Source: Actinomadura kijaniata NBRC 14229 (GTDB taxonomy: Bacteria; Actinomycetota; Actinomycetes; Streptosporangiales; Streptosporangiaceae). From it: 48,758 nucleotides of DNA. Below, in pieces: positions 1-8,260 of this stretch (its first letter is position 1; each line of letters opens with the position of its first letter). A program made the position numbers and the translations under genes. Under the pieces are notes generated by a model. The model was given only the letters and a program-made list of their open reading frames with translations. It was not told where the DNA came from and made no database searches. The DNA is taken from the NCBI RefSeq assembly GCF_001552175.1, contig NZ_BCQR01000086.1:1-48758 (forward strand), read 5' to 3'.

Positions 1-2
1 CC

Positions 3-200
3 TTGACCTCTCGTCACAATCTGGCCGTTGCCTACCATGAGGGCGGCGAGGTGCGGCAGGCGGTCGACCTGCTGAAGCGGGCGCTGACCAGCCGTGAGCG
101 GATCCTAGGAGAGGATCATCCCGCCGCGTGTCGCACTCGTGCGTGCTTGGTGTCTGCGCTGGATGAACGCGATAACGCAGATCCGCCGCCAGCGTCGTGA
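3..200 (+). CDS. C-terminal end of a TPR-repeat protein (partial)
   Basis: The reading frame is open from the left edge to the TGA at 198-200, so the gene begins outside the window. The visible 65 residues contain one and a half tetratricopeptide repeats: N-L-A-x-x-Y-x-x-G-x-x-x-x-A-x-x-L then a repeat ending ILGEDHPAACRTRACL. The G-x-x-HP spacing is typical of the TPR tails of actinobacterial NB-ARC/STAND ATPases, such as the one at 17591-20095. Function of the whole protein cannot be seen. The Pro/Ala-rich last residues are a normal disordered tail. Confidence 0.7.
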   Translation: MTSRHNLAVAYHEGGEVRQAVDLLKRALTSRERILGEDHPAACRTRACLVSALDERDNADPPPAS

Positions 201-389
201 GGCCTGGTCCGGTCTTCAATCATCATGGGATGATCAAGGAACGCGAAGGGGCCGCTCGGGTGGTGCGTCCGAGTGGTCCGCCTGCCCACCCAACGGCGGG
301 CCGCTCTGCGAACTGGCCAATCACCAGGACAGACCGCGCAGAGAAAATCAGTTCATAAGAGGAGCCGCGCTCCAAGCTGGTGGAGGTCA

Positions 390-944
390 TCACCCTGGAT
401 CAGGCGACGCGGGCGTTCCTTCCCTGAACCACTGCGACAGCTCCAGCGGCTCGGCGCGGCGCGCCATCATGAACACCCGGGCGTGGGTGCGCTGCTCGGT
501 ACGCACCAGAGTGAATCCCTGCGACAGGTTGTAGCGCGCCACGCCCTCGAAATGGCAGTGCCGCCGCACCCACCGCGCCCCCAGTCGGGCCGCCCGATCC
601 ACCGCCCACCACGCCATCAACGCGCCCGGCCGCCGCTCCCGCAGCACCGGATCGGTCACCGACCCCGACAGATACAGCGCCGGCTCGGCGCGCTCGGCCT
701 CGGTCCACCCCCACGGCGGGCCCACCTCCTGCACCACCATCTGCCCGACCACGCCAAGCTCGTCATCCTCCAGCACCCACACGTCCCCGTCGGGGTTGTC
801 ACACTGGGCGACCAGATCAGCCACCGCACCCCGCCAGGTCGGCAATCCCCGCGCCTGCATCCAGGCGCACCGAGCCTCCACCATCCGGGCCACCTGCGGC
901 CGGTCAGCGCTCCTCGCACGACGCATCCTCAGCACGCCACCCAT
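390..944 (-). CDS. GNAT-family N-acetyltransferase
   Basis: About 184 residues. An N-terminal GNAT-like segment (RARSADRPQVARMVEARC) leads into strands around VWVLEDDELGVVGQMVV. The second half reads AVDRAARLGARWVRRHC followed by ARYNLSQGFTLVR, the acetyl-CoA-binding helix and the closing 'Y/N-x-x-x-GF' segment of the family. It should transfer an acetyl group from acetyl-CoA to an amine; the substrate cannot be told. The frame is open to 1037, but the first family-like residues follow the ATGs at 944 and 926, so I chose 944; 926 is a good alternative. It is downstream of and co-directional with 1041-1496 and may share its transcript. Confidence 0.7.
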   Translation of the reverse strand: MGGVLRMRRARSADRPQVARMVEARCAWMQARGLPTWRGAVADLVAQCDNPDGDVWVLEDDELGVVGQMVVQEVGPPWGWTEAERAEPALYLSGSVTDPVLRERRPGALMAWWAVDRAARLGARWVRRHCHFEGVARYNLSQGFTLVRTEQRTHARVFMMARRAEPLELSQWFREGTPASPDPG

Positions 945-1040
945 TGTGGAGCAGCAGGCCAGTCCACGCCGGTTATCGCTCGATGCGGCCGACCGGGCAG
1001 ACCCACCTCGGCGGGAAGAGCCCAGGGCGCCGCGCATGCG

Positions 1041-1496
1041 TTACTCCTCCGCTTCCTCCCGCCACGACGCCACGGCGGCCTCAGCAACGCTGCGCGGCGT
1101 GTCTGGTTTCAGTGCTCTCATGACCTTGAACCACTCGTCATTGGTCCACTCAGGGAGTGGTACCTGCCGCACATCGCCGGGTTCCTCGCCGTCCTGTGCA
1201 AGCTTCCACACAGTGGCCAGGACCATCACCACCGCGCCCTCGGGGGTACCGCCGAACGTGGTCTCCAGTAGTTCGCCAGCCGCTTCCACCGGCAGCAGTA
1301 GCGCCACATCCGGCTCGGCGTTAAAGGACTGGCGCAGTTCTTCCGTGAGCTTCTGGCGGGCTACTCCCAAGACTTGCTGGTCATCGCTGATTAGCGGATC
1401 GAGGGTCACCGCCACCCAGTGGTACGGCTTGACCCCGCTGGCATCGGTCAGGAAGCCTTCGGCTTCCTCACTGCTCACCACCCGATTCCCCCTCAC
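1041..1496 (-). CDS. Hypothetical protein, 151 aa
   Basis: Not recognised. An acidic soluble protein of 151 residues with no signal peptide or membrane segment. It has a helical middle (DDQQVLGVARQKLTEELRQSF), a small hydrophobic strand (GAVVMVLATVWKLA) and a conserved-looking tail with W-T-N-D-E-W-F-K-V-M. Codon use is ordinary for the window. It lies just upstream of the GNAT gene on the same strand, so the two may be co-transcribed. No function is assigned. Confidence 0.6.
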   Translation of the reverse strand: MRGNRVVSSEEAEGFLTDASGVKPYHWVAVTLDPLISDDQQVLGVARQKLTEELRQSFNAEPDVALLLPVEAAGELLETTFGGTPEGAVVMVLATVWKLAQDGEEPGDVRQVPLPEWTNDEWFKVMRALKPDTPRSVAEAAVASWREEAEE

Positions 1497-1742
1497 GTGG
1501 ACTGCGCATGGCGCGCTCGTAATGTCTCTGAACCTCCAGAGCCCGCCGAACCAGATGGAACGTCACTCGGAACGAGCCGCATCTATTTGAGGCTCCTGGT
1601 CTCTTCTTTAGCTCAGCATGGAGTGTCGACTCTGGTCAGAGCATGTACTAGCCGCTCGCTGAATCGCCCTTGTCTGTGCGTGAGCGGTGCTGGGCAGGGC
1701 GGCATGACGACTCTGCTGGCCACATCAGGACCAACTGTCGCA

Positions 1743-1772
1743 TTGACTTGCTGTTTACTCATGCAACAAGAT
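1743..1772 (+). promoter_or_regulatory. Possible promoter of the secreted nuclease gene
   Basis: The 345-bp gap 1497-1841 holds no convincing gene. It contains TTGACT (1743-1748), an 18-nt spacer and CAAGAT (1767-1772), a weak vegetative-type promoter. This runs into an imperfect palindrome, AGATCG...CGATCT, about 70 bp ahead of the nuclease start. The -10 match is poor, so this is tentative. Confidence 0.25.
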
Positions 1773-1841
1773 CGATCGCAGCGATCTTCACTCGCACCTG
1801 GCTCCCCGAGATCACCCCATTCTCTGAGGGAAGAAGGCTTC

Positions 1842-3224
1842 ATGCCCCGATTGATCTCGCTCATCTCACTCCTGGTTGCTAGCTTCGTGCTGGCGTTGGC
1901 ATCTGCTGCTTCAGCAGCCACTCCAGCAAGGGCCAAGGAACCCAAGCCGACCACCAAATTCACCCAGCCCTTCAGCGTGCATCGAACTCCCGGATCACAG
2001 GTCCAGAGAAATGACTGCGCCGAGGTCAAGTCGACCCTTCGGGCAAAGGCAAGGTCGCTGAAGAAACCAACCAAAGCCATCTGTGTCGATCACACACCGC
2101 CCTCGGCAGCGGCGATCACGATGATGGAGAAGAAGCGGGCCGCCAAAGTTAAGGAATCCGCCCCCGCCCCCTTTCCTCCCGTATGCGTCAACACCAACAG
2201 TGATCTGAACTGGAAGCAGACAAGGCACATCGGGTGTCGCGCTTGGTTGTGGTCTCGGCCTGAGGTCTGGCGGGCTGACAGTACGGGCAACGTCGTCCAA
2301 GTAGGGGCCGTTCAGGTCCGCACCATCCAAGAGGCGTCAACGCCAACTGTCTACGGTCAGACGCAGTGGTATCACCGGATCAGCACCCAGGTGATGAACA
2401 TCAACGGGCAGGTCGCGGGAATGAAGATGCAGGGCTCGGGTGCCTGCTTCACCCCCGGCAGCTCCGCCCCAAACTGCGCAGCACAATTCCCCAACCTGAT
2501 CCCCCTGCAAAGCGTCGACAAGCTGACCGACCAGCCTGAAGGCGGCGTCACCTTCATCCAGACTGCCGTAACGACCCCCGGCCAGATCGCCTACTCCAGC
2601 TCTGAGATCACCATTAAGTTCGAGCTTGCGGGCGCGACCAAGATCGGGGGTGTTGAAAGCAAGCTCTGGCAAACCGACTACATCCGCTGTGACAACGCTC
2701 TCCCTGGCGTCACAAGCCGCGGCTGTGTCTTCTTCCGTCACCAGCCGACCTACGCCGTCTCCCGAACCGGGATGCTCTCCCTCTACGCCGCCCACCTCCG
2801 CGACGCCCTCAAGTCGGGTCTGCCCGGAGCCGCCACTGCCGCCGACGGTCCCAACAACACCCCGCTGAGACGTCTCACCGACCAGACCCTGCGAACCCAG
2901 AACGGCGACAGGGCATGCCCCAGCCGCTACCCGCGCCCCAAGACTCCCGTCGAGCACGAATGCGACGAGTACCCGTTCCGTTCAACCTGGCAAGGAGCAC
3001 GGACCGCCGCTGACGCCAACCCCAACACTCCATGGACAGCGCGAACCCATGACTGGTGCCAGATATTCGACAACCTCACCCCCATTGGCGTGACCGGGCC
3101 CAACGGATACAGCGTCTGCATGATCCCCAAAACCCATAACGGCGGCGGCGGCAACGACCTCCTCAAGTTCTACAACGACAACCGCATCATCGAAAAAGAC
3201 GGCTACTTCGTCCATACCTACTAG
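1842..3224 (+). CDS. Secreted NucA/NucB-type deoxyribonuclease
   Basis: 460 residues from the ATG at 1842, chosen because a GAGGGAAG ribosome-binding site lies just upstream and a clean signal peptide follows (MPRL, a hydrophobic run, cleavage near A-S-A/A at residue 25). The frame itself is open from 1419. A middle region with paired cysteines is of unknown role. The last 87 residues match the NucA/NucB DNase domain: CDEYPFRSTWQGA near residue 374, then a CQIFDNL block and the N-D-L-L-K-F-Y-N-D-N-R-I end. In Bacillus this fold is an extracellular DNase; here it probably degrades extracellular DNA or acts as a secreted toxin. The small gene at 3251 follows after 26 bp and may be co-expressed. 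Confidence 0.8.
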   Translation: MPRLISLISLLVASFVLALASAASAATPARAKEPKPTTKFTQPFSVHRTPGSQVQRNDCAEVKSTLRAKARSLKKPTKAICVDHTPPSAAAITMMEKKRAAKVKESAPAPFPPVCVNTNSDLNWKQTRHIGCRAWLWSRPEVWRADSTGNVVQVGAVQVRTIQEASTPTVYGQTQWYHRISTQVMNINGQVAGMKMQGSGACFTPGSSAPNCAAQFPNLIPLQSVDKLTDQPEGGVTFIQTAVTTPGQIAYSSSEITIKFELAGATKIGGVESKLWQTDYIRCDNALPGVTSRGCVFFRHQPTYAVSRTGMLSLYAAHLRDALKSGLPGAATAADGPNNTPLRRLTDQTLRTQNGDRACPSRYPRPKTPVEHECDEYPFRSTWQGARTAADANPNTPWTARTHDWCQIFDNLTPIGVTGPNGYSVCMIPKTHNGGGGNDLLKFYNDNRIIEKDGYFVHTY

Positions 3225-3250
3225 ACCGGTCTGAGGGCTAAACTCACAGC

Positions 3251-3781
3251 ATGGCAGCAACTGAAGCCCCTTCCCGGGGCCCCGTGCCGATCAGCTACCA
3301 CAGATTCCATCTAGTGGACATGCCACAGCACGGGACCCCGCACCCGGCCCCGGACTCTTACACCCTGTTCTTCAACGGCCTGATCGACATCCAGCCCGGG
3401 ATCGCCGTGATAACTACCGGCATCGCCGACGGAAACGTCACCTTGACCGTCGAGGTACACGGCTCCCCGCCGCCGCTTCACCTCAACGACTGGGATGAAG
3501 TAGTGGAGACAACCTTCACCTCGACCAGTGGCCACTTGATGGTGGCCGCACTGGAGTTCAACCTTGAGCACGAATTCCCCAACCTCGCAACAACAGGGCC
3601 AGGAAAATATCGACTCCGCGTCCACGCCCGAGGACGAGACGAAGCCACCGACCTGTCGGTAACCAACTCGGTCGAGGAGTACCTCATCCAGGCATGGCCC
3701 ACATCAGAGGATGCCGAGATAGTCCACCAGACGCGGGACAGGTACGGGGCTGCCACGCGCCGGACAGCGAAACTCTCATAG
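3251..3781 (+). CDS. Hypothetical protein downstream of the secreted DNase
   Basis: 176 residues, cytoplasmic, no signal peptide. It starts 26 bp after the DNase stop, so co-transcription is likely and an immunity or accessory role is possible but unproven. Visible blocks: a beta-rich N-terminal half, a W-D-E-V-V-E-T-T-F segment, then G-P-G-K-Y-R-L-R-V-H-A-R-G-R-D-E-A and YLIQAWPT. The order 'DE..., hydrophobic strand, PG-(K/R)-Y, ...AWP' is also seen in residues 90-165 of the product of 32772-33521 (PPGRYHLQLLGYRR ... ARFWPAP). The two are probably distant members of one actinobacterial family. Function unknown. Confidence 0.65.
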   Translation: MAATEAPSRGPVPISYHRFHLVDMPQHGTPHPAPDSYTLFFNGLIDIQPGIAVITTGIADGNVTLTVEVHGSPPPLHLNDWDEVVETTFTSTSGHLMVAALEFNLEHEFPNLATTGPGKYRLRVHARGRDEATDLSVTNSVEEYLIQAWPTSEDAEIVHQTRDRYGAATRRTAKLS

Positions 3782-4033
3782 CATATTGGTGATGTGAACT
3801 GAAGATCATCGCCTAGGTGCGGGAAGCGCCGATGCCTCGCCTGACCGAGCAGTGCACCGGCGGCCATCGCCCTGCTGGTAGGCGTAATCGGTGAGTTCGA
3901 CGAAATGCACGCATCCACCTTCTCCGTCGGCTAGCACTCCAGCCGTAGATCGTTATGTGCCCTGGTCTTGGGATTGTCCGCCGCTGGTGGAAACTCAGAT
4001 GATCTGAGCCCACCATCCGGTTAGGGTCGGGCG

Positions 4034-4525
4034 GTGCCCGAGCTGAAGCGGCTGCATGCCGGCCATGCCCCGGCGGTCCTGGCCTTCGAGCTGGAGAACC
4101 GCGCCTACTTCGCTGCCTCGGTCCCCGACCGCGGCGACGACTTCTTCGACAAGTTCACCGACCGGTACGGCGCCCTGCTGGCCGAGCAGGAGGCCAGCAT
4201 CTGCGCCTTCTACCTGCTGGTTGCCGAGGACGGTTCGGTTCTGGGCCGGTTCAACCTGTACGACCTGGAGAACGGCACTGCCGAGCTCGGTTACCGGGTC
4301 GCGCAGCACGTCGCCGGACGCGGCGTGGCGACCGAGACCGTCCGGGAGCTGTGCCGGCTGGCGGTGGCACGGCACGGGCTGCGCACCCTGCGGGCGGGCA
4401 CCTCCCGCGAGAATGTCGCGTCCCAGAGGGTGCTGACCAAGGCTGGGTTCGTCCTGGTTGACCCGGCCGATCTCGGTGGTAAGTCAGACCTCTGGTATCA
4501 GCGCGACTTGGTACTGCGGCGGTAG
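4034..4525 (+). CDS. GNAT N-acetyltransferase, RimJ/RimL-like
   Basis: 163 residues from a GTG at 4034. The whole fold is visible: an N-terminal LKRLHAGHAPAVLAFE, the strand FYLLVAEDGSVLGRFNLYDL, ELGYRVAQHVAGRGVATETVREL (acetyl-CoA pyrophosphate loop with R/G-x-G-x-A), and SRENVASQRVLTKAGF, the conserved N-x-x-S-x-x-V-x-x-K-x-GF motif of RimJ/RimL-type ribosomal or small-molecule acetyltransferases. Substrate not deducible. It stands alone between hypothetical sequence and a dead transposase. Confidence 0.85.
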   Translation: MPELKRLHAGHAPAVLAFELENRAYFAASVPDRGDDFFDKFTDRYGALLAEQEASICAFYLLVAEDGSVLGRFNLYDLENGTAELGYRVAQHVAGRGVATETVRELCRLAVARHGLRTLRAGTSRENVASQRVLTKAGFVLVDPADLGGKSDLWYQRDLVLRR

Positions 4526-4586
4526 ACCGTGATCTTGCTGGTGGACCGGCTGCGGGAAGGCTGCGACCACCGCTGATCATCGGTGT

Positions 4587-4910
4587 GTGAAGACAAACGA
4601 TCGTGCGGTGGGCGCAGGTCACAGCGTAGACCCTGCCCGCTGGCAGGAGGCGTTCAAGGTCCTGATGGGCCGGATAGCGGGCCGGTTCGCGCGGGTGGAG
4701 CCCCGGCGCCGGGTAAGAGACGTGGTGCTGGGGCTGCCGTCGGACCTGCCGCGCAAGAACTGCTGGTCGATCGCCGAGTTGGCCGAGGAGGCGAGTCCGG
4801 ACGGCATGCAGCACCTGCTCGCCCGGGCCAGGTGAGATGCCGACCGCGTGCGTGATGACGTGCGTGAGTATGTGCTGGAGTCGCCATGTCCCGATGGAGT
4901 GGGGCCGTGA
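4587..4910 (+). pseudogene. IS701-type transposase N-terminal remnant with TGG-to-TGA stop
   Basis: The frame from 4587 encodes FARVEPRRRVRDVVLGL, LPRKNCWSIAELAEEA and PDGMQHLLARAR, the N-terminal signature of IS701-family transposases. At 4833-4835 a TGA stands where the family has Trp (ARARWDADAV), and the same frame then continues with DADRVRDDVREYVLES to 4908-4910. So a point nonsense mutation plus loss of the remaining roughly 300 residues has killed it. No terminal repeats were identified. Confidence 0.8.
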
Positions 4911-5013
4911 TCGAGGCACCTCCGGGTCTTGCCGCCGTCACGGCGAGCCGCCAACCTACTACAAACATAGTATCGAAGGGTGTCCTCGTCGCCCCTGGCC
5001 GGATGTCACGGCT

Positions 5014-5042
5014 TTGACCTGAGGTTTTTCAGCGGGTACGAG
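5014..5042 (+). promoter_or_regulatory. Possible promoter of the CNNM operon
   Basis: TTGACC (5014-5019), 17 nt, TACGAG (5037-5042). The -10 is weak. It would start transcription about 50 nt ahead of the leader ORF at 5101. A separate inverted repeat TACTA...TAGTA lies near 4954-4969. The 268-bp gap 4911-5178 holds nothing else except the leader ORF. Confidence 0.25.
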
Positions 5043-5100
5043 GGGAACCTTTCGTCCTTGCTCATCGTCCTGGTGGGTGAGCCGTCCAACAGAGAGAGTC

Positions 5101-5181
5101 ATGAGCAGCGACCTACCTCCTGACCCTGTTCCTCCTGATACTGTCCGCCCCTCGGCCGACATCTGGACGGTTCTGGGTTGA
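5101..5181 (+). CDS. Asp/Pro-rich 26-residue leader peptide ahead of the CNNM operon
   Basis: ATG at 5101 preceded by GAGAGAG (about 5 nt spacing), TGA at 5179-5181. The peptide begins MSSDLPPDPVPPD and contains six Pro and four Asp in 26 residues. Its stop overlaps the TTG start of the downstream CNNM gene by four bases (TTGA), and that gene has no good ribosome-binding site of its own, so its translation is probably coupled. In enterobacteria, Pro- and acid-rich leaders (mgtL of mgtA) sense low Mg2+ through ribosome stalling or destabilisation. The resemblance in composition and in the type of regulated gene is an inference. It could also be a chance short ORF. Confidence 0.5.
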   Translation: MSSDLPPDPVPPDTVRPSADIWTVLG

Positions 5182-6566
5182 TCACCGTACTGTCCCTCCT
5201 GCTCGGCGTGGTGGTGGTCCTGCTGATCACCGCGTTGACGGGTTACTTCGTCGCCCAGGAGTTCGCCTACATGGCGGTGGACCGCTCCCGGCTGAACGCG
5301 CGAGCGGCCACCGGGGACCGGGCCGCCGGACGTGCGCTGGCGGTGACCCGGCGCACCTCGTTCATGCTCTCGGGCGCCCAGCTCGGCATCACCGTGACCG
5401 GCCTGCTGGTCGGTTACGTGGCCGAGCCGATGATCGGGCGGGCGTTCGGCGACATCATCGGCGGGGTCGGCGTACCCAAGCCGGTGGGAGTGGCGGTCGG
5501 CACCGTGCTGGCGCTGGCGTTGTCGACGTTGGTGCAGATGGTGTTCGGCGAGCTGTTCCCCAAGAACCTGGCGATCGCCCGCCCCGAGCCGGTGGCGCGG
5601 TGGCTGTCGGCGTCCACGCTGTTCTACCTGAAGGTGTTCGGCTGGCTGATCTGGGTGTTCGACCAGTCGTCGAACCTGTTGCTGCGGCTGCTGCGCATCG
5701 AGCCGGTGCACGACGTGGAGCACGCCGCGACCGAACGTGACCTGGCGCACATCGTGGCCGACTCGCGCCGCAGCGGCGACCTGCCGCCGGACCTGTCGAT
5801 CCTGCTGGACCGCATCCTGGACTTCCCGCACCGCGACGTCGAGCACGCCATGATTCCGCGCACGCACGTCGACACCGTCGACGACACCACCACGATCGCG
5901 CAGGTCCGAGAGCTGATGAGCACCGGGCACTCCCGTTATCCCGTCCTGGACGACGCCGAGCACATCGTCGGCGTGGTCCACTTGGACGACGTGCTCGCCG
6001 CCCCCGACGGCTCGGGTCCGGTCTCGGCGATCATGCGCCCGGCCACGGTGGTGCCGACGTTGATGACGCTGCCCGCCGCGCTGGACCGGCTGTCCGACGA
6101 CCGCAACCAGCTCGCCTGTGTCATCGACGAGTTCGGCGGCTTCGCCGGGGTGGTGACGCTAGAGGACCTGGCCGAGGAGCTGGTCGGCGAAATCACCGAC
6201 GAGCACGACGCCGACGCCGACGGGCCCGCCGCGACCGCCGTCGGCGACGCCTGGATCATCCCGGGCGGCTTCCACATCGACGAGGTCGAGCGCACCATCG
6301 ACCACCGGCTGCCCGAGGGCGACTACGAGACCATCGCCGGCCTGGTGATCGCCGCCCATGACGCGCTGCCCCAGGTCGGTACGGAACTGGACATCGAACT
6401 GCCCGCCGACCCCGCCGACCTGGCCCACGCCGACGAGCCGCCCGCCAGGTTCGTCCATGTGGAGGTCCTGGAGGTCGACAACTACGTGCCCTCCGTCATC
6501 CGGCTGCAGGTGGTCACACCCGACACCACCGACGCCCCCGCCGACGAAAGGCAGGCCCGGCGATGA
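5178..6566 (+). CDS. CNNM/CorC-family transmembrane transporter with CBS pair
   Basis: 462 residues. Domain order: a DUF21/CNNM membrane domain (about 1-190) with the hallmark FVAQEFAYMAVDRSRL and MLSGAQLGITVTGLLVG helices; a CBS pair (about 215-335) with MIPRTHVDTV and VIDEFGGFAGVVTLEDLAEELVGEI; and a C-terminal CorC/HlyC domain (DAWIIPGGFHIDEVE onward). This family (CorB/CorC, CNNM) exports or exchanges Mg2+ and sometimes Co2+, with ATP-Mg sensed by the CBS domains. The TTG at 5178 is chosen because hydrophobic residues of helix 1 follow at once and it overlaps the leader ORF stop; a GTG at 5208 is an alternative. It overlaps the next gene by 4 bp. Confidence 0.9.
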   Translation: MITVLSLLLGVVVVLLITALTGYFVAQEFAYMAVDRSRLNARAATGDRAAGRALAVTRRTSFMLSGAQLGITVTGLLVGYVAEPMIGRAFGDIIGGVGVPKPVGVAVGTVLALALSTLVQMVFGELFPKNLAIARPEPVARWLSASTLFYLKVFGWLIWVFDQSSNLLLRLLRIEPVHDVEHAATERDLAHIVADSRRSGDLPPDLSILLDRILDFPHRDVEHAMIPRTHVDTVDDTTTIAQVRELMSTGHSRYPVLDDAEHIVGVVHLDDVLAAPDGSGPVSAIMRPATVVPTLMTLPAALDRLSDDRNQLACVIDEFGGFAGVVTLEDLAEELVGEITDEHDADADGPAATAVGDAWIIPGGFHIDEVERTIDHRLPEGDYETIAGLVIAAHDALPQVGTELDIELPADPADLAHADEPPARFVHVEVLEVDNYVPSVIRLQVVTPDTTDAPADERQARR

Positions 6567-7594
6567 GCGATCCCTGGGTGGTACTGGCCGCCACCGTCGC
6601 CATCATCGCGCTGAGCGCGTTCTTCGTCGCGGTGGAGTTCGCGTTGATCGCGGCCAAACGGCACCGGTTGGAGGACGCCGCGCCGGCCAGCCGGTCGGCG
6701 CGGGCCGCGCTGCGCAGCGCCTCGGAACTGACGGTGCTGCTGGCCGGGGCCCAGCTGGGAATCACGGTGTGCACCCTGGCGCTGGGCGCGATCTCCAAAC
6801 CGGCGGTACATCACTGGCTCACGCCCCTGGTGGAGTCGTGGGGCGCGCCGCTGTGGCTGGCCGACGCGGCGGGTTTCGTGCTGGCGTTGCTGATCGTGAC
6901 GTTCCTGCACCTGGTGATCGGAGAGATGGCGCCCAAGTCCTGGGCCATCGCCCACCCCGAACGGTCGGCCACGCTGCTGGCGCTGCCGATGCGCGGCTTC
7001 ATGTGGCTGACCCGCCCGCTGCTGCGCGCCCTGAACGAGTCGGCCAACTGGTGCCTGCGCAAGGTCGGCGTCGAGGCCACCGACCAGGTCGACTCCGGCC
7101 AGGACCCCGACGCGCTGCGCCACCTGGTCGAACACTCGGCCAACGTCGGCGCGCTGGACGCCGCCTACTCGGCCCAGTTGTCGGAGGCCCTGGACCTGCG
7201 GAACCTGCGGATCGGCGACCTGGTCAAGCGTGAGAGCACACCGACCTCTGTCGCTCCGGAGGCTACCGTGGCCGATGTGCAGGCCGCCAGCCACACCTCG
7301 GGCCACCTGCGCATCCTGGTCCCCGGCCCCGGCGCCGACTGGAAGGTCGTCCACGTGCGCGACACGTTGACCGAGCCCGAGACGGCCGGCATCGCGCACC
7401 TGACCCGCCCCGCGTTCCTGCTGACCGCCAACACGCCCGTCTACACGGCGCTGGCCCAGATGCGCGAAACCGGCGAGCAGCTCGCTCTGGTCACCGAGAA
7501 CGAGACGGTCCTGGGCGTCGTCACCATCAACGACGTGCTCCGGCGCCTGTTTCCGCGCGCCGGCCACAGCCGGGACCTGTCAGGCACCCCCTAA
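6563..7594 (+). CDS. Second CNNM/CorC-family transporter subunit
   Basis: 343 residues. ATG overlaps the TGA of the preceding gene (ATGA), indicating coupled translation. A DUF21 membrane domain (about 1-170) with FFVAVEFALIAAKRHRLED and LLAGAQLGITVCTLALG is followed by two CBS modules, the last ending ALVTENETVLGVVTINDVLRRLFP. It lacks the C-terminal CorC domain present in its neighbour. Such unequal pairs are common in Actinobacteria; CNNM proteins work as dimers, so the two products may form a heterodimer. This is an inference from the overlap. Confidence 0.9.
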   Translation: MSDPWVVLAATVAIIALSAFFVAVEFALIAAKRHRLEDAAPASRSARAALRSASELTVLLAGAQLGITVCTLALGAISKPAVHHWLTPLVESWGAPLWLADAAGFVLALLIVTFLHLVIGEMAPKSWAIAHPERSATLLALPMRGFMWLTRPLLRALNESANWCLRKVGVEATDQVDSGQDPDALRHLVEHSANVGALDAAYSAQLSEALDLRNLRIGDLVKRESTPTSVAPEATVADVQAASHTSGHLRILVPGPGADWKVVHVRDTLTEPETAGIAHLTRPAFLLTANTPVYTALAQMRETGEQLALVTENETVLGVVTINDVLRRLFPRAGHSRDLSGTP

Positions 7595-7606
7595 CCGGAC
7601 AGGAAG

Positions 7607-7644
7607 GGTTGGGCGCGCCTTCCATTCCGCAGGCGCGCCCAACC
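7607..7644. terminator. Bidirectional terminator-like hairpin
   Basis: A perfect 13-bp GC-rich stem (7607-7619 with 7632-7644; GGTTGGGCGCGCC and its complement) around a 12-nt loop. It lies between the ends of the convergent genes 6563-7594 and 7647-8135, so it can serve both. Confidence 0.75.
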
Positions 7645-7646
7645 GG

Positions 7647-8135
7647 TCAGTCCTCTTCGTCGTCCTCGACGATCTCTTCGACGATCTCGTCGGCGACCAT
7701 GCCACCCGCCACGCCGACCGCAACTCCAGCCGCCGCACCGGCCGCCACCCCGCCCCAGCCCGGACCGCGGCGATGCCCGTGTTCGCCGTGGTGTCCGTAC
7801 TCGTCATGGTGTCCGTACTCGTCATGGTGTCCGTGCCCGCTGTGCGGCGCGTAGCCATGCGCTCCACCACGGTGGCCGCCGACCAGAGCGTCCAGCCAGC
7901 CGGTCGGCTCGGCCGCCCAGTCCATCAACAGGGCCTCGTCGTGGCTCACCTGCAGGCGGAGGACCTGGTCGAACGCGTCACCGATCACCACGCTCGCGGG
8001 TTTAATCACCGATCCGTAGACCCATTTGCCGGTGACGCGCGGCCCGCTTCGGCCGGTCGCCTCGACGTTCCCGATACTGGTCACATCGTGCGGGCGGCGC
8101 GGTGTAGGAGCCGCATCGTGGACCACCGCTGCCAT
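7647..8135 (-). pseudogene. C-terminal part of a Spo0M-family sporulation protein (probably truncated)
   Basis: The end is diagnostic for actinobacterial Spo0M-like proteins: LQVSHDEALLMDWAAEPTGW, a His/Gly/Tyr-rich linker with repeated GHHDEYGHH units, then a Gly/Ala helix (GVAAGAAAGVAVGVAGG) and the acidic tail EIVEDDEED. Family members are about 250-300 residues with an arrestin-like beta sandwich in front; here only a short, unrecognisable segment precedes the conserved tail, so most of that domain is missing. The start is uncertain: the frame is open to 8342, but that overlaps the lipoprotein gene; 8135 is the first internal ATG. It may be a decaying copy. Confidence 0.55.
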
Positions 8136-8260
8136 TGCGGCAGCGGCCCGAGCGGTGGAGGTGTCGACGGTCAGCCGAGAACCTGCCAGATCGCATGTCA
8201 GAAGCTGCGCCGCTTTAGGTTCTTTCACACCATCGGCTGCACTTCCTGTAGAAAGATGCA

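Noticed and set aside
4911..5177. A Mg2+ riboswitch (M-box or similar) ahead of the CNNM operon
   Set aside because: I could not see the conserved core or multi-helix architecture; only the leader ORF and a weak promoter can be supported.
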